The notes beneath the pieces were generated by a model. It worked only from the letters and a program-made list of their open reading frames with translations, had not been told where the DNA came from and did not search any database. A stretch of DNA of 64,000 bases from JBJSXJ01 sp044235425 (GTDB lineage Bacteria; Planctomycetota; Planctomycetia; Pirellulales; Pirellulaceae), in the NCBI GenBank assembly GCA_044235425.1, contig JBIIHW010000030.1, forward strand, positions 1-64,000, in the 5' to 3' direction. The translations under genes were made by a program, and so were the position numbers. Below are positions 50,091 to 59,336 of the stretch, one piece after another (within the stretch, counting starts at the first letter, position 1; the number at the start of each line of letters is the position of its first letter).

Positions 50091-52298
50091 ATGACGAACA
50101 GCACACCACTGATTGAACTGCGCAACGTTCACAAGACGTATCATCTTGGCGAAGTGGATGTGCCCGTACTCAAGGATGTATCGCTTACCATCCGCCAGGG
50201 TGAATTTGTGGCACTGATGGGTGCTTCCGGCTCCGGCAAAACCACGCTGATGAATCTGCTCGGCTGCCTCGATCGACCCACCTCCGGTTCCTATCAACTC
50301 GACGGCGTGGAGATTATGCGACTCTCCCGCAGCGAACTGGCACAACTGCGAGGTAGTCGCATCGGCTTCGTATTTCAGAGTTTCAATCTGCTGACGCGTA
50401 CGACGGCTGTCGATAATGTGCGCATGCCTACGTCGTACAATGCGGCGCGCCGCAGTGGACGATCGATTCGTGCCCGTGCCACCGAACTCTTACAGTCCGT
50501 TGGACTCAATCATCGTACCGATCATTCACCGGGACAGATGTCCGGTGGTGAACAGCAGCGAGTGGCGATTGCACGCTCATTAATCAATGAACCGATGCTG
50601 CTGCTGGCAGACGAGCCGACGGGGAATCTGGACTCCAAAACCGGTAAAGAAATCCTCGCTCTTTTTCGACGACTGAACACAGAGCAGGGCATCACACTAC
50701 TGCTGGTGACCCACGATCCGGAAGTCGCTCGACACGCAGATCGAGTGATTCGCATGCGAGATGGGCGGATTGTGGACGATAGTCCGGCGGAGGGCTCCGC
50801 TCAGTTCACTCCCCAGGTAACGGCAGGGGCAAGGGACGAGTCACAAGGTTCCTCGGCACGCCCTGTCGCGACCAAGACCAGTCGCGCACAGCGGCTGGGT
50901 GGGCATCGAGGACTGCTGCGTATTCTCTTTGGTGCCGTGGCGATTGCGATGCAAGCACAGCGGCGCAATCCGCTGCGCACAGCCCTCACGATGCTCGGTG
51001 TCATCATCGGTGTCGCTGCCGTAATCGCGATGATGGAGATCAGCCAAGGAGCGTCATCGGCCATTGAAGTAACGGTTTCCAATATGGGAGCCAACACGCT
51101 TCTGGTAACCCCGGGCGCGCCACGTGCTGGGACGAGCGGTGTCGTAGAAGGCGTTGCCACGCTTTCACCGGACGATGCGGACGCGATTGTGCGCGATTGT
51201 CCGCATGTGCTTTGTGCCGCACCAATCGTTCGTGCGCGAGCATCTGTCGTACATGGCAATCGTGATTGGCGTCCCAATTACATGATGGGAACTACTCCGG
51301 CATTTCTCACGGCTCGCAATTGGAATGATTTGGAACTGGGACGCGCCTTTACGGATCGTGAAGTCTCCGTGGGTGCAAAAGTTTGCCTCATCGGTCAGAC
51401 TGTCGTACGCGAGTTGTTCGGAGATCAATATCCGATTGGCCGAGAGATTCGCGTGCAAAACGAACCATTCACGGTCGTCGGTGTGCTTTCGCCCAAAGGA
51501 GCTAATCTAATGGGTGTCGATCAAGATGATATTTTGCTGGCTCCTTGGACGACCATGAAGTATCGCATTAGTGGCGGAGGTGCCGCGGGCGGCACAGGTG
51601 GAGCAGCGGCGGGCAGTGTAAGCGGTGCCGGCACAGCCGGGAGCAGCGCTGCACGCAGTCGAGCGACCCTGGTTAATCGCGGCGTTATCGGACCAACGCT
51701 GATGGAACGCCTGCCAAGCGCCGCGTTTCGTATGCGCAGTGAAAGCATCGAACAAATCCTGGTACAAGCCTCCGCACCGGAAATCTTGCCTCAAGCGATC
51801 GATGAAATCACCTCAATGCTGCGCGACCGACATCGACTCAGTGAATATGATCCCGATTTTCGAGTGCGCGACATGGCCGAGGCCTCCAAGGCACTGGAAA
51901 ACACCGTACGTCTCATGTCAGGTCTGGGACTGTCGGTGGCCGCCGTGTCACTCTTGGTTGGGGGTGTAGGAATCATGAATATCATGTTGGTTTCAGTCAC
52001 GGAACGCACCCGAGAAATCGGTTTGCGGATGGCGGTTGGAGCGAACGCCAGCGACATTCTCCGGCAGTTTCTCGTGGAAGCCGTTGTGTTATGTCTACTC
52101 GGTGGCCTCGTCGGGATCGCCACAGGTCGCGGCGCTTCTTCGCTGGTCGGCTTCCTCATGGACTGGCCAACTCGACCATCCATTCTGGCGGCCATAGTAG
52201 CAGTCGCCGTTTCCGTTGTGGTCGGAGTAACGTTTGGTTATTACCCAGCTTGGAAAGCATCGCGACTAAATCCAATCGAGGCGCTGCGGTACGAGTAA
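50091..52298 (+). CDS. MacB-like ABC transporter (ATPase-permease fusion)
   Basis: The 735-residue protein has an N-terminal ATPase domain (Walker A GASGSGKTTL near 44, signature MSGGEQQRVAIARSL near 149, Walker B LLLADEPTGNLDSKTG near 169). The membrane part has a helix near 295, a large periplasmic domain and three helices near the C-terminus, including VGGVGIMNIMLVSVTERTRE. MacB exports macrolides, lipopeptides or siderophores from the periplasm. Residues about 485-515 are an unusual Gly/Ala-rich insertion in the periplasmic domain. It follows the adaptor gene by 113 bases. Confidence 0.95.
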   Translation: MTNSTPLIELRNVHKTYHLGEVDVPVLKDVSLTIRQGEFVALMGASGSGKTTLMNLLGCLDRPTSGSYQLDGVEIMRLSRSELAQLRGSRIGFVFQSFNLLTRTTAVDNVRMPTSYNAARRSGRSIRARATELLQSVGLNHRTDHSPGQMSGGEQQRVAIARSLINEPMLLLADEPTGNLDSKTGKEILALFRRLNTEQGITLLLVTHDPEVARHADRVIRMRDGRIVDDSPAEGSAQFTPQVTAGARDESQGSSARPVATKTSRAQRLGGHRGLLRILFGAVAIAMQAQRRNPLRTALTMLGVIIGVAAVIAMMEISQGASSAIEVTVSNMGANTLLVTPGAPRAGTSGVVEGVATLSPDDADAIVRDCPHVLCAAPIVRARASVVHGNRDWRPNYMMGTTPAFLTARNWNDLELGRAFTDREVSVGAKVCLIGQTVVRELFGDQYPIGREIRVQNEPFTVVGVLSPKGANLMGVDQDDILLAPWTTMKYRISGGGAAGGTGGAAAGSVSGAGTAGSSAARSRATLVNRGVIGPTLMERLPSAAFRMRSESIEQILVQASAPEILPQAIDEITSMLRDRHRLSEYDPDFRVRDMAEASKALENTVRLMSGLGLSVAAVSLLVGGVGIMNIMLVSVTERTREIGLRMAVGANASDILRQFLVEAVVLCLLGGLVGIATGRGASSLVGFLMDWPTRPSILAAIVAVAVSVVVGVTFGYYPAWKASRLNPIEALRYE

Positions 52299-52347
52299 GT
52301 GACTGGTGACAGATCGCAGCCGTTTTCTCTCGCAGGTTCGTACGTGC

Positions 52348-53805
52348 ATGGCAAACATTTCGCTTCTTTGTACCGATGCCGCCGGACATCTCTTTCCACT
52401 CTGCTCCCTCGGCCAAGAGCTCCAGCGACGCGGACATCAAATTCGTCTGGTGTCCCGTGAGCCGGCGCGGCCTCTCTGCGAGCGGTTCGGATTCCCACTG
52501 CAGACGCTACCGCCCGCCGAGCCCGTTCGGCCGAAGATCTCGCTCGTCGACGGCTTGGCGACCGTCACCCGCCTGCGACAGCCACTCAACTTTCTCCGCC
52601 GCAATATGCAGCGAATCGAGGCGACGTTCTCAGCGGTACCAGCGCTGCTCAAACAAACCAGCCCCGATCTTATTCTCAGTGATCAACTCACCGTGACCGC
52701 TGGTACCATCGCCGAGCACCTGCGAGTACCGCACGTGTCGTTGAGTGAGAGTTTGATGTGGCACTGGGAGCGGGACTTACCGCCTTTTTTCTCCCATGGT
52801 AGCTACGCAAATTCCGGCTGGTCACGTCACCGGAATCAAGTCACACAGCAACTTTGGACCTGGTATATGCGTCCCTGGCTGAAACGCATTAATCAGCAGC
52901 GTCGCCGCTGGAGCTTACCGGCGATTACCCGTGTCGAGCAATTGTTTTCACCGCTTGCTCATCTGGTACAGATGACGCCCGAGTTGGATTTTCCTCGCCA
53001 GCAATTGCCGTCCACCGTGCATTACGTCGGGGCGCTCTCATCGCAGCGGATGGCCGACCTACTGGGATCGACGATTTCGCAATGCCATCGCGACCGAGCT
53101 GAGTCGGCTTTGCTCGCAGCACTTGACCAGATGCGTGCCGAGCCTGTGACCTCACCAGCGACACTCGTCAAGCCAACAAGCAGTTCAGCATCTTCCTTTC
53201 CGTGGGAGCAGCTGGATGGCCGAGCGCTGATCTATGCCTCAGTCGGCACCGTCTACAAGCCGAAGAATCCGGCAGTACTACGGACGATAGCCGAGGCCTG
53301 CGCTAATCTCGATGTGCAACTTGTCCTTACCAAGGGCCAATGGAGAGAGGACGACTGCGATCCGCGCGGCCTGCTGCGCAATCTGCCCGGAAAACCACTT
53401 CTGGTGGAATTCGCGCCGCAGCTGGAACTTCTGCAGCAGGCCCGGTTACTCGTCACCCACGCGGGAATGAATACCGTACTGGAGGCGTTGAGCTTAGGAG
53501 TTCCCATGGTCGCACTGCCGTGTAATGCCGACCAGCCAGGCATTGCAGCACGTGTGGAACATGCCGGAGTTGGACTGCGCTCCTCATATCATCGGCCAAA
53601 AGTTCCGCATCTGCGGCAGCAGATTGAGCGCGTGCTTGGGGAACCACGGTTTCGCGAGCAAGCCGTCCGCCTGCAACGGTCGCTGTGGCAAGCCGGTGGT
53701 GTACATCGGGCCGCCGATCTGGTGGAACAGGTATTGAAAACAGGTCAGCCGGTTTTCCGTGAAGCAGCATTAACGGATCGGCGGTGTGTCGTCGAAGGAT
53801 CCTGA
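52348..53805 (+). CDS. MGT/UGT-type glycosyltransferase
   Basis: The ATG at 52348 (MANISLLCTDAAGHLFPLCS) fits the family start; an earlier GTG at 52306 is possible. The product is about 485 residues. The N-terminal half has the GT-B start DAAGHLFPLCSLGQELQRRGH. The C-terminal half has ALIYASVGTVYK and HAGMNTVLEALSLGVPMVALP, the sugar-nucleotide-binding region of MGT-family enzymes that glycosylate antibiotics and lipids. Its place in the cluster suggests that it glycosylates the product. It converges with the outer-membrane gene and overlaps it by 36 bases. Confidence 0.9.
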   Translation: MANISLLCTDAAGHLFPLCSLGQELQRRGHQIRLVSREPARPLCERFGFPLQTLPPAEPVRPKISLVDGLATVTRLRQPLNFLRRNMQRIEATFSAVPALLKQTSPDLILSDQLTVTAGTIAEHLRVPHVSLSESLMWHWERDLPPFFSHGSYANSGWSRHRNQVTQQLWTWYMRPWLKRINQQRRRWSLPAITRVEQLFSPLAHLVQMTPELDFPRQQLPSTVHYVGALSSQRMADLLGSTISQCHRDRAESALLAALDQMRAEPVTSPATLVKPTSSSASSFPWEQLDGRALIYASVGTVYKPKNPAVLRTIAEACANLDVQLVLTKGQWREDDCDPRGLLRNLPGKPLLVEFAPQLELLQQARLLVTHAGMNTVLEALSLGVPMVALPCNADQPGIAARVEHAGVGLRSSYHRPKVPHLRQQIERVLGEPRFREQAVRLQRSLWQAGGVHRAADLVEQVLKTGQPVFREAALTDRRCVVEGS

Positions 53806-55704
53806 GGCACGCGGCGTGAAAAGTGGCCGCTCGTCAGACGGATAGTCCTCCGCGTACGGCCCCACACTGACCGGCTCCGGCACAACTCGTGTCGCTTCTG
53901 CTGATCGTTCGCGGAAGCGACGAGCGGCCGCAGCGGCACTGGCATGCGACTCTGCCGACCATGGGCCTTCCGCCAACTCGACATTCAAACTTCCCAGTAG
54001 CGAGCCCCGCGCCAAATTGACTTGCATCACCGCTTGATTGAAGTCGACGACCGAGCGGTGATAAGCAACTTCAGCCACCACCGCCTGCCGCTGCACTTCG
54101 AGCACCAAGTCCAAGCGAGCATCACCAGCTGCATTGCGTTTTCGCTGTGCTTCGAGCTGAATCTGAGCGGCGATGTGCCGGTTGTAGTTTGAACGTGTCA
54201 CCACATAGGCTCGATCAAGTTCGGTGAAAGCACCGCGCAGTTCCAACCCGATTTGACGCTCCTGTTCACTGAGCAGCGCCTTCTCGCGCCGCAGCAATAA
54301 CTCGGCATTGCGCACCGCAGCATGCCCGACGCGACGACCAATCGGTGATTGATATTCCATGCCCACGAGAAATCCAGGCATGTGCCCCGCAAACAGATCG
54401 TCCAGAGCCGCATCGGGTTGACCAACGAGATCATCACCAAATCCACGTAACGCATATTGCCCGATGACGTTGAGTCGCGGCAGAGTGAAATTGCGCGAGG
54501 CGAGCAGTTCCAGCTCGCGCTGTTTTACTTTCCAGCGTTGCCGTCGCAGCTCCTCGCGTCGCACTAAAGCATCGCCCAGCGATTCCCACCAATCAAAGCG
54601 AATGTCAGCCGTGAGTGGTGGAGTAACAGGTCGCAAGAGTTGGCCGTCGGTCGCAGGAAGTCCGATGAGCGATCGCAACTCCCGCTCGGCACTCAGCACA
54701 CCATTTTGTCCGCGTTCACCACTGATCGCATTCTCGACCAGCGACTGAGCGAAGTAATATTGCTCTCGAGCGTACGCTTCCTGGTCAGCCGGTCGCAACT
54801 TGGCATCCACACGTTTCTTTTCCAGCTCCCAGCTTTCCAGAGCATAGCGGCGTCCCTCGAGTTTGGCGTCGAGGTCACGGTAAGAGAAATAGAGTTCCCA
54901 GTACTGGCGTTCGACGTCGCGTAGCAGATTACGCACCGAGGTTTGAAAGTCGACCAAGGCCACGTCGTTATTGACACGTGCGATCATCACACCGCGGTAA
55001 ACGCCTGGTGAGGCGCCAGGGCCAGCGATCCGATTAAATTCTACTCCGCCTCCCTGCAGCAACGGATGTCGGACCGTCGCAGTAATTTCCGATTCAAAAA
55101 CGCTCGGGACGCGATTGAGTCGCCAATCGTTCCTCAAATAGGTTGTTTGCGTATCGACGCGAAATTCGGTTCCCGCGGCTGATTGTTTACCGATACCTGC
55201 GTTGAAGCCACCCACATTGTCATTGCGATAGCGCAGCAGCGGATTGATCAGGTTGATCTGGCGTTCGCGCCGCCCCATGGTCAGGCCGGCATTGGCCTGA
55301 GCGTCGAATGCGGCGAGGGCCGATTCGATACCGAATCGAGGGTCCGTCTCTTGAATCGCCGGATCATAAATGGTGCTTGTCTGGGCGGTGGAGCGGAGGA
55401 TGACACCGCCCATCTGCCGCACCGTCTCATTGTTCTCGATCGCCAACTGCACCGCTTCTTCCAGCGTCAACGCTCGATATTCGATCGCGTCAAAATCACG
55501 TACGGTGGGAGGTGGTCCTTGCGCGATCTGCGAGTCGTTCAAATCGGCTGCGACTTCGACGTCGGGATAATCAATCCGCTCTGCCAACGACTCATAGTGA
55601 CCAATCGATGACTCGAACGGTCTCGTCGGGCTGCTACGACAGCCCGCAATCGCTACCGCGACAACGAGAGACGTCAGAGCCAGAGTGAGCGGACGCAAAA
55701 ACAT
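53770..55704 (-). CDS. TolC/NodT-like outer-membrane efflux lipoprotein
   Basis: The 644-residue product begins MFLRPLTLALTSLVVAVAIAGC, a signal with a lipobox cysteine. Two outer-membrane efflux domains follow, seen as long amphipathic helices in ALTLEEAVQLAIENNETVRQ and RRYALESWELEKKRVDAKL. Such proteins form the outer-membrane channel for MacAB-type pumps. It is encoded convergently at the end of the cluster, so the adaptor, transporter and channel together could form a complete tripartite exporter. The C-terminus is low in complexity (after about 590). Confidence 0.88.
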   Translation of the reverse strand: MFLRPLTLALTSLVVAVAIAGCRSSPTRPFESSIGHYESLAERIDYPDVEVAADLNDSQIAQGPPPTVRDFDAIEYRALTLEEAVQLAIENNETVRQMGGVILRSTAQTSTIYDPAIQETDPRFGIESALAAFDAQANAGLTMGRRERQINLINPLLRYRNDNVGGFNAGIGKQSAAGTEFRVDTQTTYLRNDWRLNRVPSVFESEITATVRHPLLQGGGVEFNRIAGPGASPGVYRGVMIARVNNDVALVDFQTSVRNLLRDVERQYWELYFSYRDLDAKLEGRRYALESWELEKKRVDAKLRPADQEAYAREQYYFAQSLVENAISGERGQNGVLSAERELRSLIGLPATDGQLLRPVTPPLTADIRFDWWESLGDALVRREELRRQRWKVKQRELELLASRNFTLPRLNVIGQYALRGFGDDLVGQPDAALDDLFAGHMPGFLVGMEYQSPIGRRVGHAAVRNAELLLRREKALLSEQERQIGLELRGAFTELDRAYVVTRSNYNRHIAAQIQLEAQRKRNAAGDARLDLVLEVQRQAVVAEVAYHRSVVDFNQAVMQVNLARGSLLGSLNVELAEGPWSAESHASAAAAARRFRERSAEATRVVPEPVSVGPYAEDYPSDERPLFTPRASGSFDDTPPIR

Positions 55705-55907
55705 GCCAACGAATCCCCGCCGAGTGACCAGAGCGAGTGTTCAGAGAGCCTGCACATACTCGCTGACTGGTTCTATCGGCCCGTCAGCGCTGCCCCAGCC
55801 AGAATCACTGGAAAGATCGACAGACTTTACTCAGACCACCCAAATTACCAATGGGATGGATTTGGTTGATTCGCTAAGCCTGTCATCAAGACGTGCAGCA
55901 CGAAACG

Positions 55908-56591
55908 TCACCAGGCAAAACGAGGCGATAGCGTCGTTTGGCGAATGGGGGGAGTGGGGCTACCGGGGCGAAAATATCCCAGCGGTGACACGCGCCGGTG
56001 AATCGGATTGGCAATGATGGAGTAGGGCAGCAGGGCGGCATCGCGGTAAAAGTGAGCTGCCGAGACGAGTGGCTGCTGGCAAGCGGAAGCCGATTGACCG
56101 TAGCGTTCCAGTGGGACGTCATCGAAGTAGAGGGGCAAGTGGTGGAATTCGGGGGCCGTCCATTGGTACTCGCGTTGAGCCCAGCTGGCACGTCCAAGCA
56201 CCTGGAGGTTCGCCGTTTGGGGCGATGAAAACAATTCCGTGGACTCATCGATCGGCAGATCGGTTTGAGGCAGAGATTCGGGAAGTCGGATTTCGCCAAT
56301 CGGCTTGAAGCGACCCGTTGCGGCACGCTTAAACGCTCCCGCATTTTTCAGCGGCACTGCCGGTGCAGCAGCAGCTTCCGGCTGGTCTTGAGCCCATGGC
56401 CGGCTTGGTTCTACGGGCCGGCTTGGTTCTACGGGCCGGCTTGGTTCTACGGGCCGGCTTGGTTCTACGGGCCGGCTTGGTTCTACGGGCCGGTTTGCAC
56501 TTCTGGCGTCATCTTCCGACGCCGCAGTGCAGCAAATGAAAGCGATGGCAACAACTGCGGCGATGGCGAGCGTTCGTGATCTCATAAAGCC
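55908..56591 (-). CDS. Secreted repeat-containing protein of unknown function
   Basis: The frame is open from 56627, but the ATG at 56591 gives MRSRTLAIAAVVAIAFICC, a good signal peptide. It is followed by five to six copies of RPVEPS (about residues 30-60 from this start) and about 150 residues with no recognised motif but several aromatic patches (REYQWTAPEFHHLPLYFDD). The repeat probably spaces the mature domain from the membrane or the wall. No neighbour suggests a function. Confidence 0.6.
   Translation of the reverse strand, partial: GFMRSRTLAIAAVVAIAFICCTAASEDDARSANRPVEPSRPVEPSRPVEPSRPVEPSRPVEPSRPWAQDQPEAAAAPAVPLKNAGAFKRAATGRFKPIGEIRLPESLPQTDLPIDESTELFSSPQTANLQVLGRASWAQREYQWTAPEFHHLPLYFDDVPLERYGQSASACQQPLVSAAHFYRDAALLPYSIIANPIHRRVSPLGYFRPGSPTPPIRQTTLSPRFAW
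56402..56491 (-). repeat. 18-base tandem repeat, five copies
   Basis: Five identical 18-base units, read on the minus strand, encode RPVEPS. They lie inside the secreted protein gene at 55908-56591. Confidence 0.92.
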
Positions 56592-56639
56592 AAATTCCCG
56601 GTATTTCGCGCAAAAAACAGTAGACAACTAGCCGCATCT

Positions 56640-56749
56640 AACTGGTGCCAGACACCAGCTAAAACCCACCCATCCGAAGGAAGGCAACTGGTGCCAGACA
56701 CCAGACAACACCCACCCATTCGAAGGGATTCAACTGGTGTCAGACACCC
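56640..56749. repeat. 46-base direct repeat with a palindromic core (2.4 copies)
   Basis: The core AACTGGTGCCAGACACCAG starts at 56640 and 56686, and a variant ACTGGTGTCAGACACC starts near 56733. The spacing is 46 bases and the intervening sequence (CCCACCCAT..CGAAGG) is also shared. Each core is a near-perfect hairpin. The rest of the gap to 57098 holds no gene that I can support. Confidence 0.8.
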
Positions 56750-57098
56750 GTTGCATCAAACGAAACATGAACACAAACCGTTAAGCTGGAACGATTTGAA
56801 TCGAAACCACGAGTCAGACATGGATGCTGAGCACCCGGTTGAGACTCGTCATGATTCATCGAACGGTCGGAAACAAGGGCCGCAGTAAATTGAGAATGAC
56901 CGCTGCATTCTGCGGAATTGGCACAAATTGTTACCCTGGTCAGATGAGATGCCATGTCGAGCATCCGATTGATCCACCGCCGGTCGCTGACGTCGTGGCC
57001 TGTCTCAGCCCCGCATCCCATGACAGCTCACCCGCAGTCCCGATCATCACACGGGACCATTACCATGCAGGCTCAGCATTCCGCGGGCCACTGGGCAT

Positions 57099-57887
57099 TT
57101 AATCCATGACCGTGCCGCCGCAAACGTTGAGCAGTTGGCCCGTGATCGCACTGGCTCCGTTGGTGGCAAGAAAGGCGACTAGCGGCGCGACTTCCTCGGG
57201 AAGCAATCGCCGTCCCAGGGGCGACGCCTGCGTTTCGAGTTCCCGCGCGCTCACGCCGAGCCGCTGCGCGTCATACGCGATTCGCTTATCGTTCATTGTC
57301 GTGGCGATGACTCCCGGACAGACGGCGTTGCAGGTCACGCCTTGCTGCACCGTTTCCTTAGCCACCACTTTCGTCAGTCCGGCCAGGGCATGCTTGCTCG
57401 CCACATACGCCGCGCCATGCAACGCCGGTACTTTGGCATTGATCGACGCGATGTTGATGATGCGTCCCCAACTGGCAGCCAGCATCCCGGGCAGTACGCG
57501 CTTAATAAGCAGATAGGGGGCTGTAACATTGACAGCCATCGTCAAATCCCAAAACTGATCGTCGAACTCGACAACTGGACTGGGCTTTCCGCTGCTGCCA
57601 ATCCCCGCATTATTGACCAGCACTTCGATCGATCCCCACGCTTGTTCGAACTGATCGACGATTCGGCCAGTGGCTGCACGATCTGATAGATCGCCGACAA
57701 TGGCCAGCGCTGGGACCCCCAGAGATTCCAATTCAGCGACGACATCCTGCAACTCGGTCGCCGTTCGTGCGCACACCGCCACGGCGAAACCGTGGCGAGC
57801 TAGTTCCAGAGCGATGGCCTTACCGATCCCACGCCCCGCCCCTGTCACCAACGCTCGTCTGCCGTTCGGCTTCCCACCGCTCATCAT
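57099..57887 (-). CDS. Short-chain dehydrogenase/reductase (FabG-like)
   Basis: The 262-residue product is a classical SDR: VTGAGRGIGKAIALELA near residue 15, NNAGIGS near 92, the Tyr161 and Lys165 pair in AAYVASKHAL and the Asn and Ser region SINAKVPALHG. CNAVCPGVIATTM follows. It reduces or oxidises a carbonyl with NAD(P)H; fatty-acid beta-ketoacyl reductases look alike, but no substrate can be fixed. It stands about 1.4 kb beyond the biosynthetic cluster, and no sequence signal links the two. Confidence 0.92.
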   Translation of the reverse strand: MMSGGKPNGRRALVTGAGRGIGKAIALELARHGFAVAVCARTATELQDVVAELESLGVPALAIVGDLSDRAATGRIVDQFEQAWGSIEVLVNNAGIGSSGKPSPVVEFDDQFWDLTMAVNVTAPYLLIKRVLPGMLAASWGRIINIASINAKVPALHGAAYVASKHALAGLTKVVAKETVQQGVTCNAVCPGVIATTMNDKRIAYDAQRLGVSARELETQASPLGRRLLPEEVAPLVAFLATNGASAITGQLLNVCGGTVMD

Positions 57888-57933
57888 GCACCCACCTTCG
57901 TTATCGCTCCGCCAGGTCGTTTCGCAGCTTAGA

Positions 57934-59142
57934 TCACGGACTTTTTGAGGGCTGAGTCAAAAACTTTTGATTGAAGATTTGTGGATCAAACGGATCTATC
58001 TCGGCGGTCGGTACAGAACTCGTACCTGCTGACTTCGCCCCTGCCACTCCCGTTTTACCCATCTTCGTATTGTCTTTCGTATTGTCTTTCGAGTTGGCGT
58101 TCGACGTCGCGTTCGAAATGGCAGTTGACGTCGCGCTCGCCCCCCCACTCGATGCTCCACTCGAAATCGCCGTCTCCGAGCCATCGCTTTCCGGATCGCT
58201 CGCCTCGATTCCGTTCATGCGCTGTGGTAAGCGGCTGGCATGCGCGGACTGTGGCCCTGCAGCTGAAATACTGGTTGGAGCAATCACGGACTTGGGACGA
58301 CTGGCTAAACGTACCCAGGCCGACAACAGTTCAAGTTGCAACTGTTCGTTCGCCGCAAAAACCTTGGTGTCATTCGGTCCATGTGCGTCCCGCAGCGACT
58401 TGAGCAGCCGGCTATCCTCAGGCTGCTGTTTATCAACGAAGGCGAGTGTCGCATGCAAATTTCGCAGCGTGAACCGGCGGTTAGCCGCATTGCCCAGACC
58501 CGGTCGCACGAGGTGATAGCTGGAGGTTGAGTTGGGGCCGTGACAGCTATTGGCGGCACAGCGATTGATCAGCAGCGGCTGAATCGTCGCCGTGAAACGT
58601 TCCACGGCACCGGCCGGCAGTTCACGGTATTCCCGCTCCAGTTCATCCCAACGAGGAGCAGGCGTGGCCGGAGCGGCGCTCCTCGACGACTCCTCGGCCG
58701 GCTCCATCCTCAGGGCCTGTAGCCGTCGATCTAAATGTTTCACTCGTGGGTTTTGTGGTTCAAGTTGCTGAGCGACGGTGAGTTCCGTGGCGGCTTGAGG
58801 CAGTAGTTCAAGCCGCAAACACCACTCGACTAGCTCCAATCTCGCCCCCAACTCATCGGCGGGCAACTGGTCTCGTTTTCGCTCGTAAGCCTGCAACAGC
58901 GATGTCGCCTGAAATTCGACATCCCCGGCGTTGATCCGAATCTCGTTTCCGGGTCCCAGCTTAACTCGATATCGATCACCCAGCGGGGTGATCTCGCCCT
59001 GCAGGACGCGGCCACTACGCAGCACCAGCACCCCTTTGGCGCTGGCATCGTCGGGTGGCAACGAAAACGCCAACTTGCCCCCCGCGATGAACGCAAGGAA
59101 CAGAATTCCCGTCAGCAGTAATGGGCGAAGCGGCCGAACCAT
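57934..59142 (-). CDS. Secreted cytochrome-c-like planctomycete protein
   Basis: The 402-residue product has a signal peptide (MVRPLRPLLLTGILFLAFIAGG). A beta-rich domain with GRVLQGEITPLGDRYRVKL follows, then helices of TPR type. Near residue 197 is NRCAANSCHGPN, in which the two Cys before His are spaced by four residues rather than the CxxCH of c-type cytochromes. The C-terminal third is low complexity rich in Ser, Thr, Asn and Ala (SATSTAISNATSN) and then Lys. Heme binding is uncertain because of the spacing. Confidence 0.65.
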   Translation of the reverse strand: MVRPLRPLLLTGILFLAFIAGGKLAFSLPPDDASAKGVLVLRSGRVLQGEITPLGDRYRVKLGPGNEIRINAGDVEFQATSLLQAYERKRDQLPADELGARLELVEWCLRLELLPQAATELTVAQQLEPQNPRVKHLDRRLQALRMEPAEESSRSAAPATPAPRWDELEREYRELPAGAVERFTATIQPLLINRCAANSCHGPNSTSSYHLVRPGLGNAANRRFTLRNLHATLAFVDKQQPEDSRLLKSLRDAHGPNDTKVFAANEQLQLELLSAWVRLASRPKSVIAPTSISAAGPQSAHASRLPQRMNGIEASDPESDGSETAISSGASSGGASATSTAISNATSNANSKDNTKDNTKMGKTGVAGAKSAGTSSVPTAEIDPFDPQIFNQKFLTQPSKSP

Positions 59143-59336
59143 GGGCGGACAGTAGAGGGCCCCTGGATGCTCGTCAAGATCAGCCTTTTACCGGCACCCC
59201 ACTGGAACTATTTTTTGCTCGCTGCTTTTCCATTTAGCCAATCGGAAGTTATGATTCGACTTACAGATACGGGAACTACCCCGCGTTCTGCCGAGTTCCT
59301 TTCGAATCGTCGGCAGAGAAGGATTCATGAGCGAGG

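Noticed and set aside
56824..57102. Plus-strand frame of 92 codons in the repeat-bearing gap
   Set aside because: No motif, no ribosome binding site and a composition unlike neighbours; I cannot support it as a gene.
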